A stretch of 64,000 bases of DNA from Pseudobdellovibrionaceae bacterium (GTDB taxonomy: Bacteria > Bdellovibrionota > Bdellovibrionia > Bdellovibrionales > UBA1609), in the NCBI GenBank assembly GCA_018663505.1, contig JABJQG010000013.1:1-64000 (forward strand). The letters are read 5' to 3'. Positions 9,172-17,910 of this stretch are shown here, piece after piece; position 1 is the stretch's first letter, and each line of letters begins with the position of its first letter. The notes under the pieces were generated by a model. That model was not told the DNA's origin. It did not search any database and worked only from the letters and a program-made list of their open reading frames with translations. Position numbers and translations under genes: made by a program.

Positions 9172-9220
9172 AGGGAAATTCTAGAGGACAGCGGCAAAAA
9201 AAGAAATCCTTCCTCACATG

Positions 9221-9249
9221 TTGCGCATATGGTCGAATTTCAGTATAAA
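9221..9249 (+). promoter_or_regulatory. Predicted sigma-70 promoter of the opp operon
   Basis: TTGCGC (9221-9226) and TATAAA (9244-9249) are separated by exactly 17 bases. A strong AAAGGGG ribosome site lies just before the oppA start at 9285. The position is consistent with a short 5' leader. Confidence 0.6.
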
Positions 9250-9284
9250 TTCAAATCTATGAATAAAAATCAAAGGGGATAACA

Positions 9285-10889
9285 ATGTTAAAAGTTTTAA
9301 TTACATTTTTACTAGCTTTAAGTTTTTTGGCCTGTACTAAAAAAGACAAGCAATCTGGAAGTAATGAGTATGGTTTAAAAAATTCGGAAACCCTTAGGAT
9401 TGTTGTGGACAGAGAGCCGCCTTCGCTGGATTGGAGTATTGCCACAGATACAGAGTCGGCTTTAATTACTAATAATTTGATGGAAGGTTTAGTGGCCTAT
9501 AATTTAAAAGACCCTGAATTGAGTTTACAGCCTGCACTAGCGCTAAAATGGACGTCCTCAGAAAATGCAAAAAAGTGGACTTTTAAATTGCGACGTGGAG
9601 TGAAATGGTCAGATGGAGTGGAGTTTACTGCTCAGCAAATTGTGGATAGTTGGGTCCGTTTGCTTTCCCCTTTAACAGCTTCTGAATATGCTTATTTTTT
9701 ATTTGGAATTAAAAATGCAAAAGAATTCAATAAAGGAACCATTAAAGATTCAAAACAGCTGGGTATTAAGGTTTCTCCGCAGGGAGATATCCAAGTAGAA
9801 CTTGAATCCTCCATGAGCTACTTTCCTTACTTACTCACACACAGCTCTACCTTTCCAATACGTTTGGACCTTATTAAAAAACATGGTGTGAACAAATGGA
9901 CAGAAGCAGGTAATCATGTAGGATTGGGTCCATTTAACCTAAAAGTTTGGGAGCATGACAAAGTTATTATATTAGAACGTAATGAAAGGTATTACGGAGA
10001 AAAAGCTAAGGTTAAAAATGTACTAGGCTATATTGTTGGAGAAAAATCTACGGCATTAAATTTATTTGATAATGGCCAGGTGGATGCCGTTAAAGATTTA
10101 CCAAAATCAGAATTACGTTTTTTAGCTAAGAAAAAAGAGTTTATTAAAGAATCTATGCTAGGTATTTTTTATTTAGGTTTTAATGTTAAAAAAGCCCCCT
10201 TTGATAATGTGTTGGTGAGAAAAGCTTTTATACATGCCATAGATAGAAATGAAATTGTAAAAGTTCTAGGTGCTGGTGAGGTTCCACTTAAGGGCTGGGT
10301 GCCCCAAGGGATGTTTGGTCATAATAATAATGTAGGCTTAGCTTTTGATGTGGCTAAGGCAAAAAAATATTTAAATGAAGCGGGTTTTACGGATTTAACT
10401 AAATTTCCAAAAATTGAAATCGGATTTAACACAAACGAAAATCATCAGCGTGTTATTGAGAATGTTCAAGCACAGTTAAAACGTAACCTGGGAATCTCTG
10501 TAGATTTAAAGAATGAAGAGTGGAAAGTCTATTTAAACACCTTGAAGTCTAATGCACCTCATATGTTTAGAATGGGTTGGGTTGCAGATTATCCAGATCC
10601 AGACAACTTTTTAAATTTGATGACCTCTTATTCTGACAATAACCACACTGGCTGGGGAGATACACAGTATGATCATTATATTGAAGAGGCTGTGAGTGTG
10701 GCAGATAAAAGTGTAAGAAAATTGATTTATCAAAAAGCTCAAAAGATTTTATTAGAAAAAGGGGCGTCGGTATTCCCTACATACTCTATGGTGCAAACTC
10801 ATATGGTATCTCAAAGAGTGAAGAACTTCCCAGTAAACGCCGTTTATCAATTTTTATTTAAAGATGTTGAGTTAGAAAAAGCTAAATGA
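9285..10889 (+). CDS. oppA: Oligopeptide ABC transporter substrate-binding lipoprotein
   Basis: 534 aa member of the SBP_bac_5 family. The lipoprotein signal ends at FLAC (Cys17), so it is anchored in the periplasm. Family features are TLRIVVDREPPSLDWS at the start of the mature protein, WTFKLRRGVKWSDGVEFTA, and the late region MGWVADYPDPDNFLNL. It captures peptides or similar oligomers and delivers them to the OppB/OppC permease encoded directly downstream with a 4-base overlap. DppA- or MppA-type specificity cannot be excluded. It is first in a three-gene operon behind a good promoter. Confidence 0.93.
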   Translation: MLKVLITFLLALSFLACTKKDKQSGSNEYGLKNSETLRIVVDREPPSLDWSIATDTESALITNNLMEGLVAYNLKDPELSLQPALALKWTSSENAKKWTFKLRRGVKWSDGVEFTAQQIVDSWVRLLSPLTASEYAYFLFGIKNAKEFNKGTIKDSKQLGIKVSPQGDIQVELESSMSYFPYLLTHSSTFPIRLDLIKKHGVNKWTEAGNHVGLGPFNLKVWEHDKVIILERNERYYGEKAKVKNVLGYIVGEKSTALNLFDNGQVDAVKDLPKSELRFLAKKKEFIKESMLGIFYLGFNVKKAPFDNVLVRKAFIHAIDRNEIVKVLGAGEVPLKGWVPQGMFGHNNNVGLAFDVAKAKKYLNEAGFTDLTKFPKIEIGFNTNENHQRVIENVQAQLKRNLGISVDLKNEEWKVYLNTLKSNAPHMFRMGWVADYPDPDNFLNLMTSYSDNNHTGWGDTQYDHYIEEAVSVADKSVRKLIYQKAQKILLEKGASVFPTYSMVQTHMVSQRVKNFPVNAVYQFLFKDVELEKAK

Positions 10890-11968
10890 GTAGAGAGAGA
10901 AAAAGAAAACTCATCACATCTGTTTTAAGCATACTGTTTGCTGCTACGGTGCTTCTTAATTTTTTTAATTATGAAGTGCCCACTTTTCTATGGGCTTTAG
11001 ATGGTATTGTTTTGTTTGGATTACTCTCTTATTATATTATTACGCAAAAGCTTGTAACTTATATGGTAAAGCGGTCACTAGAAGCAGCTGTGGTTTTAGT
11101 CATTATTGCTACTATGACTTTTTTATTATTAAGGATCATCCCAGGTGGTCCATTTGACCAAGAAAAAGCTTTACCACCAGAGGTCATTGCAAATATTGAG
11201 GCTAAGTATCAGTTAAATGAGCCTGTGTATATGCAATATTATTATTATATATCAGGTTTACTTAGGGGTGATTTAGGCGAGAGCTATAAGTATGTTGGAC
11301 GATCTGTAACCGACATTCTTGCGGAAACATTACCAAACTCTATCCAACTGGGTTTTTATGCCTTGCTCATTAGTTTTTTAATAGGAATTCCCACAGGAGT
11401 TATTGCCGCCTCAAAGCACAATACTTGGATAGATAACTTATCTATGACCTTAGCTATTAGCGGGGTAAGTTTACCAAGTTTTTTGGTGGCTGCCATTTTT
11501 ATTTTAGTTTTTTGCTTTAGTTTAAATTGGTTACCACCAGCCCTGTGGGAAGGACCTGAATATTATATTTTACCTATTGTTGTATTAGGCATACGCCCAG
11601 CAGCAGTTATAGCTCGTTTAACTCGCTCAAGCGTTCTAGAAGTTATATCTTCTGATTATATAAGAACAGCGCGGGCAAAAGGTCTCAGTGAGAGATCAAT
11701 TTTATTTAAACATGTTCTAAAAAACTCTCTGATTCCTGTACTTACTTTTTCAGGTCCTTTAATTGCGGGGATTCTTTCGGGCTCCTTTATAATTGAAATG
11801 ATTTTTGCTGTTCCTGGTATGGGTAAACATTTGATTCAAAGTGTGTCTAACCGGGATTATCCCTTAGTTTTGGGAGTGACCTTGATTTTTTCTGTTTTAC
11901 TAGTTCTCAGTAACCTTGTGGTAGATCTACTGTATTCTTTTTTCGACCCAAGGATAAACCTGTCATGA
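10886..11968 (+). CDS. oppB: Oligopeptide ABC transporter permease, OppB-like
   Basis: 360 aa inner-membrane permease of the BPD_transp_1 family. The first 50 residues add about two membrane segments (ITSVLSILFAATVLLNFF and LWALDGIVLFGLLSYYI) before the normal OppB start (YMVKRSLEAAVVLVIIATM). This makes it longer than the usual 305-310 aa. The ATPase-contact EAA loop is visible as RTARAKGLSERSILFKHVLKNS. It overlaps oppA and oppC by 4 bases each, indicating translational coupling. Confidence 0.93.
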   Translation: MSRERKRKLITSVLSILFAATVLLNFFNYEVPTFLWALDGIVLFGLLSYYIITQKLVTYMVKRSLEAAVVLVIIATMTFLLLRIIPGGPFDQEKALPPEVIANIEAKYQLNEPVYMQYYYYISGLLRGDLGESYKYVGRSVTDILAETLPNSIQLGFYALLISFLIGIPTGVIAASKHNTWIDNLSMTLAISGVSLPSFLVAAIFILVFCFSLNWLPPALWEGPEYYILPIVVLGIRPAAVIARLTRSSVLEVISSDYIRTARAKGLSERSILFKHVLKNSLIPVLTFSGPLIAGILSGSFIIEMIFAVPGMGKHLIQSVSNRDYPLVLGVTLIFSVLLVLSNLVVDLLYSFFDPRINLS

Positions 11969-12870
11969 GTAATATTACACAACAGCAGATACGAACCCCT
12001 AAGAGTCTTTGGTCAGAGTCTTATGACCGCTTAAAGAAAAACAAAGCCTCCGTGGTCTCTTTTTGGTTTATTGTAGTTATCTGTTTAGTGGCCTTGTTTG
12101 CTGAAACACTAGCGCCATATCCATATTACGAGCAGTACATTGATGATATTTTAGCTTCACCAAATTCAAAATATCTTTTAGGTACGGATAGTTTAGGTAG
12201 AGATATGTTGTCTCGTTTAATATATGGTGCACGTATGTCCATGGCTGTTGGGATCTTTACAGCAATTATCTCTTTATTTATTGGTGCTACTTATGGGGCT
12301 ATTAGCGGTTGGTTTGGTGGAAAAATAGATGCTGTACTTATGCGTTTTGTGGATATTTTATACTCTATCCCTACCCTGGTGTTATTGATTCTTGTAAAGG
12401 TAATTTTTGACTCTTTAAATTTATTTGAGGACCCAGAACTCAAAGCATTAACAGGGATTTTATTGGCTCTGTCCGTTGTTGGTTGGGTAAACCTAGCTCG
12501 TGTTGTTCGTGGGCAGGTCTTACAGGTGAAAGAAATGACTTATGTTGAGGCTGCTAAGGCCATGGGTGCATCACATATTTGGATTTTAATAAAACACGTA
12601 TTCCCCAACATATTAGGCCCAGTTATAGTTCTTTTAACATTCCAAATTCCAGCAAATATTTTATTTGAAAGTTTTCTCAGTTTTATTGGCTTAGGTTTAC
12701 AGCCCCCCTTTAGCAGTTGGGGTGTGTTAGCTAACGAAGGTTGGCGCTCCTTGCGTTCTTTTCCCCACCTGATAGTTTCCCCAGGTATAGTTTTGTTCTT
12801 AGTCATGCTGTCATTTAACCTGTTTGGTGATGGCTTAAGGGACGCATTTGATCCAAAAATGAAAAAGTAA
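11965..12870 (+). CDS. oppC: Oligopeptide ABC transporter permease, OppC-like
   Basis: 301 aa permease with the N-terminal OppC region and the BPD_transp_1 core. The signature LLGTDSLGRDMLSRLIYGAR and the EAA loop YVEAAKAMGASHIWILIKHV are clear. It pairs with OppB to form the transmembrane channel for peptides. No oppD or oppF ATPase gene follows: the next gene is an unrelated exported protein. The transporter must therefore borrow ATPases encoded elsewhere. Confidence 0.94.
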   Translation: MSNITQQQIRTPKSLWSESYDRLKKNKASVVSFWFIVVICLVALFAETLAPYPYYEQYIDDILASPNSKYLLGTDSLGRDMLSRLIYGARMSMAVGIFTAIISLFIGATYGAISGWFGGKIDAVLMRFVDILYSIPTLVLLILVKVIFDSLNLFEDPELKALTGILLALSVVGWVNLARVVRGQVLQVKEMTYVEAAKAMGASHIWILIKHVFPNILGPVIVLLTFQIPANILFESFLSFIGLGLQPPFSSWGVLANEGWRSLRSFPHLIVSPGIVLFLVMLSFNLFGDGLRDAFDPKMKK

Positions 12871-12904
12871 AACACTGTATGCTAGCTTTTACATTGAGAA
12901 TGAG

Positions 12905-12932
12905 TTGACATTGAAGACCCCTAGGCTAAAAA
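12905..12932 (+). promoter_or_regulatory. Possible promoter of the gene at 12960
   Basis: A consensus TTGACA (12905-12910) is followed after 16 bases by a weak TAAAAA (12927-12932). A GGGGGG ribosome site precedes the ATG at 12960. Confidence 0.4.
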
Positions 12933-12959
12933 TGAAAAAAAATTCAATCTGGGGGGATT

Positions 12960-13778
12960 ATGAGATTAGGCAAATTATCTGTTTTAGTATTTTTGATGAG
13001 TGGCTATGTATACGGGAATAACGCAGACATAGGTGTTTCTTTACATGCAAAGCAAAAAGGTCATTTTATTATTGAGAAAGAGCAAAGTAGTGATAATTTG
13101 CCGGACGAGTTTACAAACCCTTATGGTTATTGTGACAATGTGGAATCGGTGGATCCCAGGTTACATGTTGGTTATAACGTAGAGTCTATATTAGCTTATA
13201 ATGATGGTTTTTATGATCATGCAAATTTAAATATGCGTTCTGTGATCACTAAAGTGGAAGAGGCTTCTTATATAAGGAAAATGGTCATAACAGGGGAAAC
13301 AAGAGGGGTGAATATTCCCAATGCAATTTTTGATTTTAAGCATAGCTATCAAAAATTGAGCGAACACAGTGATTGGACATCAAGCCTGTTGTCACAAATT
13401 GGTATTCCTGATTCCAATGTACTTCATTATTCAACTCATTGTGAATACACGGTGGTAAATACACCTGGGGTTTCTACCGTAAATTATTATACAGGTACTT
13501 ATGTATTAGATTCAGGCAAAAGGTTGAAAGCTGCAAGAACAGTGTGGAAAACAGCCCCTGGGGAATACAAATGTGTATTATTGGACGAGAATCAAATTGA
13601 AATTGACCAGTGGGTAGAGCAAAGTATCGCCGGGTACGATGAAAGTATTTCTACACAAGATCTTCCTAATACATCAGATAATTGTAGATCTGAAAACTTA
13701 TTCTCTGAATCTAAAAGAACAAATACAAGAGGTCGGGTTTTAACCTCATACCTAAGTGAAGTATTTAGCCACAATTAG
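12960..13778 (+). CDS. Exported protein of unknown function
   Basis: 272 aa with a signal peptide ending near GYVYG (residue 19). The mature part is polar and beta-rich. It has four scattered Cys (PYGYCDN, THCEYTV, EYKCVLLD, SDNCRSE), suggesting two disulfides and an exported location. No family motif was recognised. A strong GGGGGG ribosome site supports the start. It follows oppC by 89 bp but has its own likely promoter, so it is probably not part of the transporter operon. Confidence 0.75.
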   Translation: MRLGKLSVLVFLMSGYVYGNNADIGVSLHAKQKGHFIIEKEQSSDNLPDEFTNPYGYCDNVESVDPRLHVGYNVESILAYNDGFYDHANLNMRSVITKVEEASYIRKMVITGETRGVNIPNAIFDFKHSYQKLSEHSDWTSSLLSQIGIPDSNVLHYSTHCEYTVVNTPGVSTVNYYTGTYVLDSGKRLKAARTVWKTAPGEYKCVLLDENQIEIDQWVEQSIAGYDESISTQDLPNTSDNCRSENLFSESKRTNTRGRVLTSYLSEVFSHN

Positions 13779-14011
13779 AATAAATTTGAATACGTTCTAA
13801 ATAGTGCCGTTTATGAATTAAGCGGTACTACATTGCTGTTCGACTTACACTCTCACTGAGTGAGTTTTAAATTATTTAAATATATAATTCTAATTATGCT
13901 TGTTTACTTTAGAAGTATGTAAAAAGTATAAGTGTTCTTATGCACTAGGATTACCTTAAAACTTGATGTTACTAAGTAACCATAAATCATTATAACTTTG
14001 GGGGAAACAAT

Positions 14012-14431
14012 ATGAAAACTATATTGACTTTAATGAGCTTACTATTTTCATTAAATGCATTGGCTTTGATCGTACAAACAGATGATCGACTATCTAATGG
14101 CTTGCTTGTTTACCAGTCCGAGGAGTCTGCAAATATAGTTCTTATTGAAAAGTACTTACCTGAATCGGAAGGTTCTTTAGGTGTAGGAGAAGTTTCTCTT
14201 AAAGTTCAGAATGATAGTTATACTTTTAGTTATGATAAGGGTTTTTCTGTGGACCAACTTGCTAAAGTTATTTCTCAATCTCTAAAAGCTTCAGGCTTTA
14301 ATTTGAACCTTAAATTATTTTTATCTTCAGGCGAAATGGTCATGGATTGGAACGAGGAAGACGGCTTAGTTCAGGGCCAAGCCTACCTAGGACAAGTATC
14401 TCATGCCCAACTTATGGTCTTAGATAAGTAA
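14012..14431 (+). CDS. Small exported protein of unknown function
   Basis: 139 aa with a signal peptide (MKTILTLMSLLFSLNALA) cleaved near residue 18. The mature 120 residues lack Cys and alternate polar and hydrophobic positions as in a small beta protein. A GGGGG ribosome site lies 8 bases before the ATG. No family was recognised. It sits between another exported protein and a divergently oriented exported GNAT-like protein, in a run of genes that all encode signal peptides. Confidence 0.7.
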   Translation: MKTILTLMSLLFSLNALALIVQTDDRLSNGLLVYQSEESANIVLIEKYLPESEGSLGVGEVSLKVQNDSYTFSYDKGFSVDQLAKVISQSLKASGFNLNLKLFLSSGEMVMDWNEEDGLVQGQAYLGQVSHAQLMVLDK

Positions 14432-14518
14432 ATTAGGATAAACTAGATAAGGTGAGATGTTCGCACTGATATGGGTGGTCATAAATGTATCACACTCGTT
14501 TAACACATTTTGTATTTG

Positions 14519-15193
14519 TTATTGATGAACCTCACTATTGCGCTTTTTTGACTTGCTAGAAAAGTAAAGTATTATAGTTAGTTTTTTTGAATCATCAATG
14601 TATTTATAATGATCAGCTATAACCACCTGTACATTGTTAAAGCCATGCTTGATTAGAGTTTTTCCCCTTGGGGTGTCAAAAGCTGCTTGAGTTAAAATTT
14701 CATTGCGTAATTCTGTATGCATATTTTTTTCTTCTAGATTTTTAAAGTAATGCAGTAAATAGGCTTCACCAAGTTTAAATTGATCAGCATTTTTTTCATT
14801 GAAAGTTAGCTTGTTTTTAAATATTTTTTGGTGAACCTGTTGAGTTACAGATTTTAGAAACGTTTCTTTATTTGTACCAGCTAAAGTTGTCTCAACAAAA
14901 ATTGGTGATTCAATCTCCATAATTTTTCTCACTAGAGCTGTTTGAACTCCTTTTTTTCTCATTTCATTAAATGTATGTGATGTATCTATTTTTATTGTGG
15001 AACCATTGTTGTAGCGTGAGTAAACAATGAGCCCCCCTGGATTATTGTTATAAAGTGCCACTAATTGTGCAGAGTCATGGTTGAAACTTGTGTACTCCAC
15101 ATCAATTTTATTATTAGCATTTGCAAATATTTGAGGACAATATATTGAGTAAGCATTTGAGTGCAGAAGTATAAATAATGCAATAAGGGGCAC
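14519..15193 (-). CDS. Exported GNAT-like protein, paralogue of the gene at 16662
   Basis: 224 aa from GTG at 15193. It resembles a GCN5-type acetyltransferase core: a strand-rich N-terminus, then MRKKGVQTALVRKIME, which matches the acetyl-CoA-binding R-x-x-G-x-x motif A, and late TPRGKTLIKHGFNNV like the final GNAT helix-strand. It shares blocks with the product of 16662-17339 (GTN-E-F, VHQK, LG-YL--YFK, AAF-TP-GKTL). It has an N-terminal export signal. The signal would be more complete if translation began at an in-frame ATT at 15226, which has AAAGG nine bases upstream. An exported GNAT is unusual because acetyl-CoA is cytoplasmic. Its target is unknown. Confidence 0.6.
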   Translation of the reverse strand: MPLIALFILLHSNAYSIYCPQIFANANNKIDVEYTSFNHDSAQLVALYNNNPGGLIVYSRYNNGSTIKIDTSHTFNEMRKKGVQTALVRKIMEIESPIFVETTLAGTNKETFLKSVTQQVHQKIFKNKLTFNEKNADQFKLGEAYLLHYFKNLEEKNMHTELRNEILTQAAFDTPRGKTLIKHGFNNVQVVIADHYKYIDDSKKLTIILYFSSKSKKRNSEVHQ

Positions 15194-15520
15194 TTTTTGA
15201 ATAATATATGTATAAAAAAATCTAATCTCTCAGTGCCTTTGTTAGAATAAACATTGCAGTGAACTGCCATGTTAAGTTGTTCTTATATGAGCTTAAATAT
15301 GCAGATAACATAATACCACTAAGGAACGTGAGTATGTTATGATACATCAATTTTTGAAAAAACTAAAATGGGTGTGTAGAAGTTCGACGATCTAGAGTTA
15401 CACTTTGTTTAATAATTAGGCTACATAGTAATCGAAGTCCGTTTTTCATTGGGAATTATGCAATCACAGTAGTATTAACTAACAGAGTTAATTGGTTTAT
15501 TTATTGCACATGAATGGATT

Positions 15521-16423
15521 ATGAAGTTTTCAATAAATTTTAAATTAATCTTCAAAAATGCACACATAAAGTATGTTGTTTTATCAGTTCTCTTTATTAT
15601 TGTGGCACTGCCTGTGCGTGCCACAGAATTAGAGTCAATAATTAGAGAGCTTATGAGCTCACCAGTAAAAACTTATGGTCCAAATTGTTGGAATTCTGCT
15701 TTGAATGTGGTGGGAGCGAATGTTTCTGTGAGAAGCACCACTAAACCTGAATTTTGGTTTTGGATGAAGTCTCCTTTTTGTAAAAAACTTGGACCTGATG
15801 ATAAGTTAAAAAAAGGGGATGTTGGATCCTTGTTCTGGAAAAATCTAGGGAACTACCATAGTTTTATTAACCTAAACGAAAAGTATGTTTTTTCTAAAGA
15901 CAGTCCAGGTTTAGATGATAAATATGAAATAAAAAGATATGAGGAAATGTTTCATGAAACTAAGAGAAGGTATGCGCAGAGATGTCGTGGTACTGAGTAC
16001 TACCTCAAAAAAATAAATTGTGAATTAGAAATCGTGTACCACCGCTGTGAAGCATTGCCATTAGAGTTTATGTTAGGTAATGAATTATTATCTCAATTAC
16101 TAACAGATATTTCTGGATACGAAGATACCATTGAAAAATATGTACGTACGAATGATCATCAAATGATACCTTTAATTTCAAGTGCATTTGAGAAACTCGG
16201 ACTACGTCTTGTAGATTTGCTGAATGTTAAATACACTGGTAATGAGGAGTTCATGCGCAAGGCTATTACCCATCGAATTGTGGGGAATTTACTAGTAAAT
16301 TGGGGCAACATCGAGGGTCTTAGTGTAAAAGCATTGAATGCAGTAGAGGTAGCTGAGCTCACTCTTTTAGAAGGTCGTAAGCATGTTCCGCGCAAGGCCT
16401 CAGACCTGAACCTGAGTCGGTGA
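15521..16423 (+). CDS. Exported Cys/His hydrolase-like protein of unknown family
   Basis: 300 aa with an N-terminal membrane or signal segment (about residues 18-34, ending PVRA). It then has YGPNCWNSALNVVG (Cys56), KKGDVGSLFW (Gly99-Asp100) and NYHSFINL (His113). This compact Cys...GD...His order matches NlpC/P60-type thiol hydrolases and parallels the protein at 3124-4182. The C-terminal 150 residues are helical and contain a Cys-rich stretch (QRCRGTEYYLKKINCELE). It lies between two exported GNAT-like paralogues on the opposite strand. The catalytic assignment is inferred from motif order only. Confidence 0.6.
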   Translation: MKFSINFKLIFKNAHIKYVVLSVLFIIVALPVRATELESIIRELMSSPVKTYGPNCWNSALNVVGANVSVRSTTKPEFWFWMKSPFCKKLGPDDKLKKGDVGSLFWKNLGNYHSFINLNEKYVFSKDSPGLDDKYEIKRYEEMFHETKRRYAQRCRGTEYYLKKINCELEIVYHRCEALPLEFMLGNELLSQLLTDISGYEDTIEKYVRTNDHQMIPLISSAFEKLGLRLVDLLNVKYTGNEEFMRKAITHRIVGNLLVNWGNIEGLSVKALNAVEVAELTLLEGRKHVPRKASDLNLSR

Positions 16424-16661
16424 CAACTCTTGAAAGTTGCGATTTAGAGCCATTCAACGTTCCTATGTGAAAGAGGGCAAGACAGTATTGAAAACACATC
16501 CAGTTATTACGACTTGTGGCAAATTTTCTGACCATTCTTTTTACCCAGCCATTATCAATTTTATAACGGCGTATAATCATTTTTAAACCAATTTCTGCGA
16601 ATTTAGATTTATTTTCATCTTTTTCTATTTTGAGAAGATAGTTTAGGTGGTGCACTTATAG

Positions 16662-17339
16662 TTAAATATTTGGTTTTTCTTTAGAGAAGTATAAATAGAT
16701 ACTTAAATCTTTGCTCCCATCATCTGTTCGATGAAGTCCCTCGTAAGTTATATTTACACGGTCAAAGCCAGCCTTTTCTAATGTTTTACCTGTTGGAGTA
16801 TTAAATGCAGCATCCTCAATTATACTCTCCTGCATGGCTCTATAGAATTTATTTTGTTCGAGGGCTTTAAAGTAATTCATAAGATAGGTTTTTCCTAGTT
16901 GAGCTTGTTTTTTAATATCTATATGTTTTCTAATCACTTCATTAATTAATTTTTGATGAACACCCTCAGCAATGGCAAGGAAGAAAGCTTCTTGATTAGT
17001 CCCTTGAATGGAGTAGCTAACAATCTTTGGTTGCTCCGTTTCAATAATTTTTTCAACTAATTTTGATTGCACTCCTTTTCTTCTATGAGTTTTTTTCACT
17101 AATCCGGAAGTGAGAAAAACAACTTCTCCATTTTGGCCTGAAAGGTACTTTGCAAATCCAATAATTTTTGTGTTAACTTTTGCTATTAAGGTATTGCTAG
17201 AGGTTTGTGATTTTATGTAGGAAACTTCAACAGCTCTGGAGGAAAAATAGTTTGTGCAAACTGAGGCATGTGATTGAGTAGCGAAACAAAGAGCTACATT
17301 CACAAGGGTTATTTTAATTATATAATACTTCGATTTCAT
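16662..17339 (-). CDS. Exported GNAT-like protein, paralogue of the gene at 14519
   Basis: 225 aa. The signal peptide ends near QSHAS (residue 26). The GNAT-like core contains TSGLVKKTHRRKGVQSKLVE, with a good R-R-x-G-V acetyl-CoA loop, then a helical insert and TPTGKTLEKAGFDRV near the C-terminus. It is clearly homologous over its length to the product of 14519-15226, so a duplication is likely. The GNAT call is by motif. The presence of a cleavable export signal on such a fold is the odd point. A GAGA ribosome site precedes the ATG. Confidence 0.65.
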   Translation of the reverse strand: MKSKYYIIKITLVNVALCFATQSHASVCTNYFSSRAVEVSYIKSQTSSNTLIAKVNTKIIGFAKYLSGQNGEVVFLTSGLVKKTHRRKGVQSKLVEKIIETEQPKIVSYSIQGTNQEAFFLAIAEGVHQKLINEVIRKHIDIKKQAQLGKTYLMNYFKALEQNKFYRAMQESIIEDAAFNTPTGKTLEKAGFDRVNITYEGLHRTDDGSKDLSIYLYFSKEKPNI

Positions 17340-17546
17340 TAGTTCTCTGATTAAATAGGTTCAGAAGTAATTATATCATAAATTTAAAGTTCTCATTTTA
17401 ATTCTTCCTGCCTTGTAAATCCTACCGACTATGACTAGTTGTATGTCACTTTATTACAACCCATAGTTTGTGAATCTGGGAGTCTGATGATTGAGGTATA
17501 GGTTTTGAAAGAATTTCAGTTTTATAAAATCTTGTTTTCAATACTG

Positions 17547-17570
17547 TTCCAACGTGTTAACACGGTGGAA
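17547..17570. promoter_or_regulatory. 24-bp palindrome, candidate operator of the histidine operon
   Basis: TTCCAACGTGTTAACACGGTGGAA reads the same on both strands except for one symmetric mismatch. It lies 34 bases before the TTG start of the TrpR-like gene that heads the his operon. TrpR-family proteins bind such palindromes as dimers, so autoregulation by the first gene product is the natural reading. No His-codon leader peptide was seen here, so attenuation looks unlikely. Confidence 0.6.
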
Positions 17571-17604
17571 TGCGCAGTGGATTGATATTTCAAGGAGTTA
17601 GAGG

Positions 17605-17910
17605 TTGGCTAAAAACAAATTAAACAAAGAACTGGATATATATGCCACACTTGCTGGGCTCAAATCAGCTGTAGATGTCCAAGAATTTCTGGTGGATCTA
17701 TGTACACCATCAGAGTTACGAGCCTTGTCTGAACGCTGGAGGGTGGCACAGCTTGTAAACAAGGGAACGTCCTATCGTCAAATCAACGAAGAAACTGGTG
17801 TGAGTACCACCACTGTAACTCGTGTGGCTCGTATACTTGAAGATGGAGTTGGTTACCGAAAAATTTTAGATGGAATGACAAAAAATACTGTTGAAAGGGT
17901 GAGTAAATGA
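17605..17910 (+). CDS. TrpR-like transcriptional regulator, YerC/YecD (HisR) family
   Basis: 101 aa. Sequence SELRALSERWRVAQLVNKGTSYRQ followed by INEETGVSTTTVTRVARIL is the TrpR/YerC helix-turn-helix, and the length fits the family. A TTG start is supported by AAGGAG seven bases upstream. The stop overlaps the hisG start by 4 bases, so it is translationally coupled to the his operon. YerC-type TrpR relatives are known or predicted histidine-pathway regulators in some bacteria. With the palindrome just upstream, this is probably the histidine-responsive repressor. Ligand binding is inferred. Confidence 0.85.
   Translation: MAKNKLNKELDIYATLAGLKSAVDVQEFLVDLCTPSELRALSERWRVAQLVNKGTSYRQINEETGVSTTTVTRVARILEDGVGYRKILDGMTKNTVERVSK

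Noticed and set aside
5607-14499. Shared 14-mer TGTATCACACTCGT at 5607-5620 and 14486-14499
   Set aside because: One exact 14-base match in 64 kb of AT-rich DNA is expected by chance, and flanking sequence does not align.
16359-16655. 98-codon minus-strand ORF between the Cys/His hydrolase-like gene and the GNAT-like gene
   Set aside because: Overlaps the 3' end of a supported gene, has no start signal or domain, and has atypical composition.
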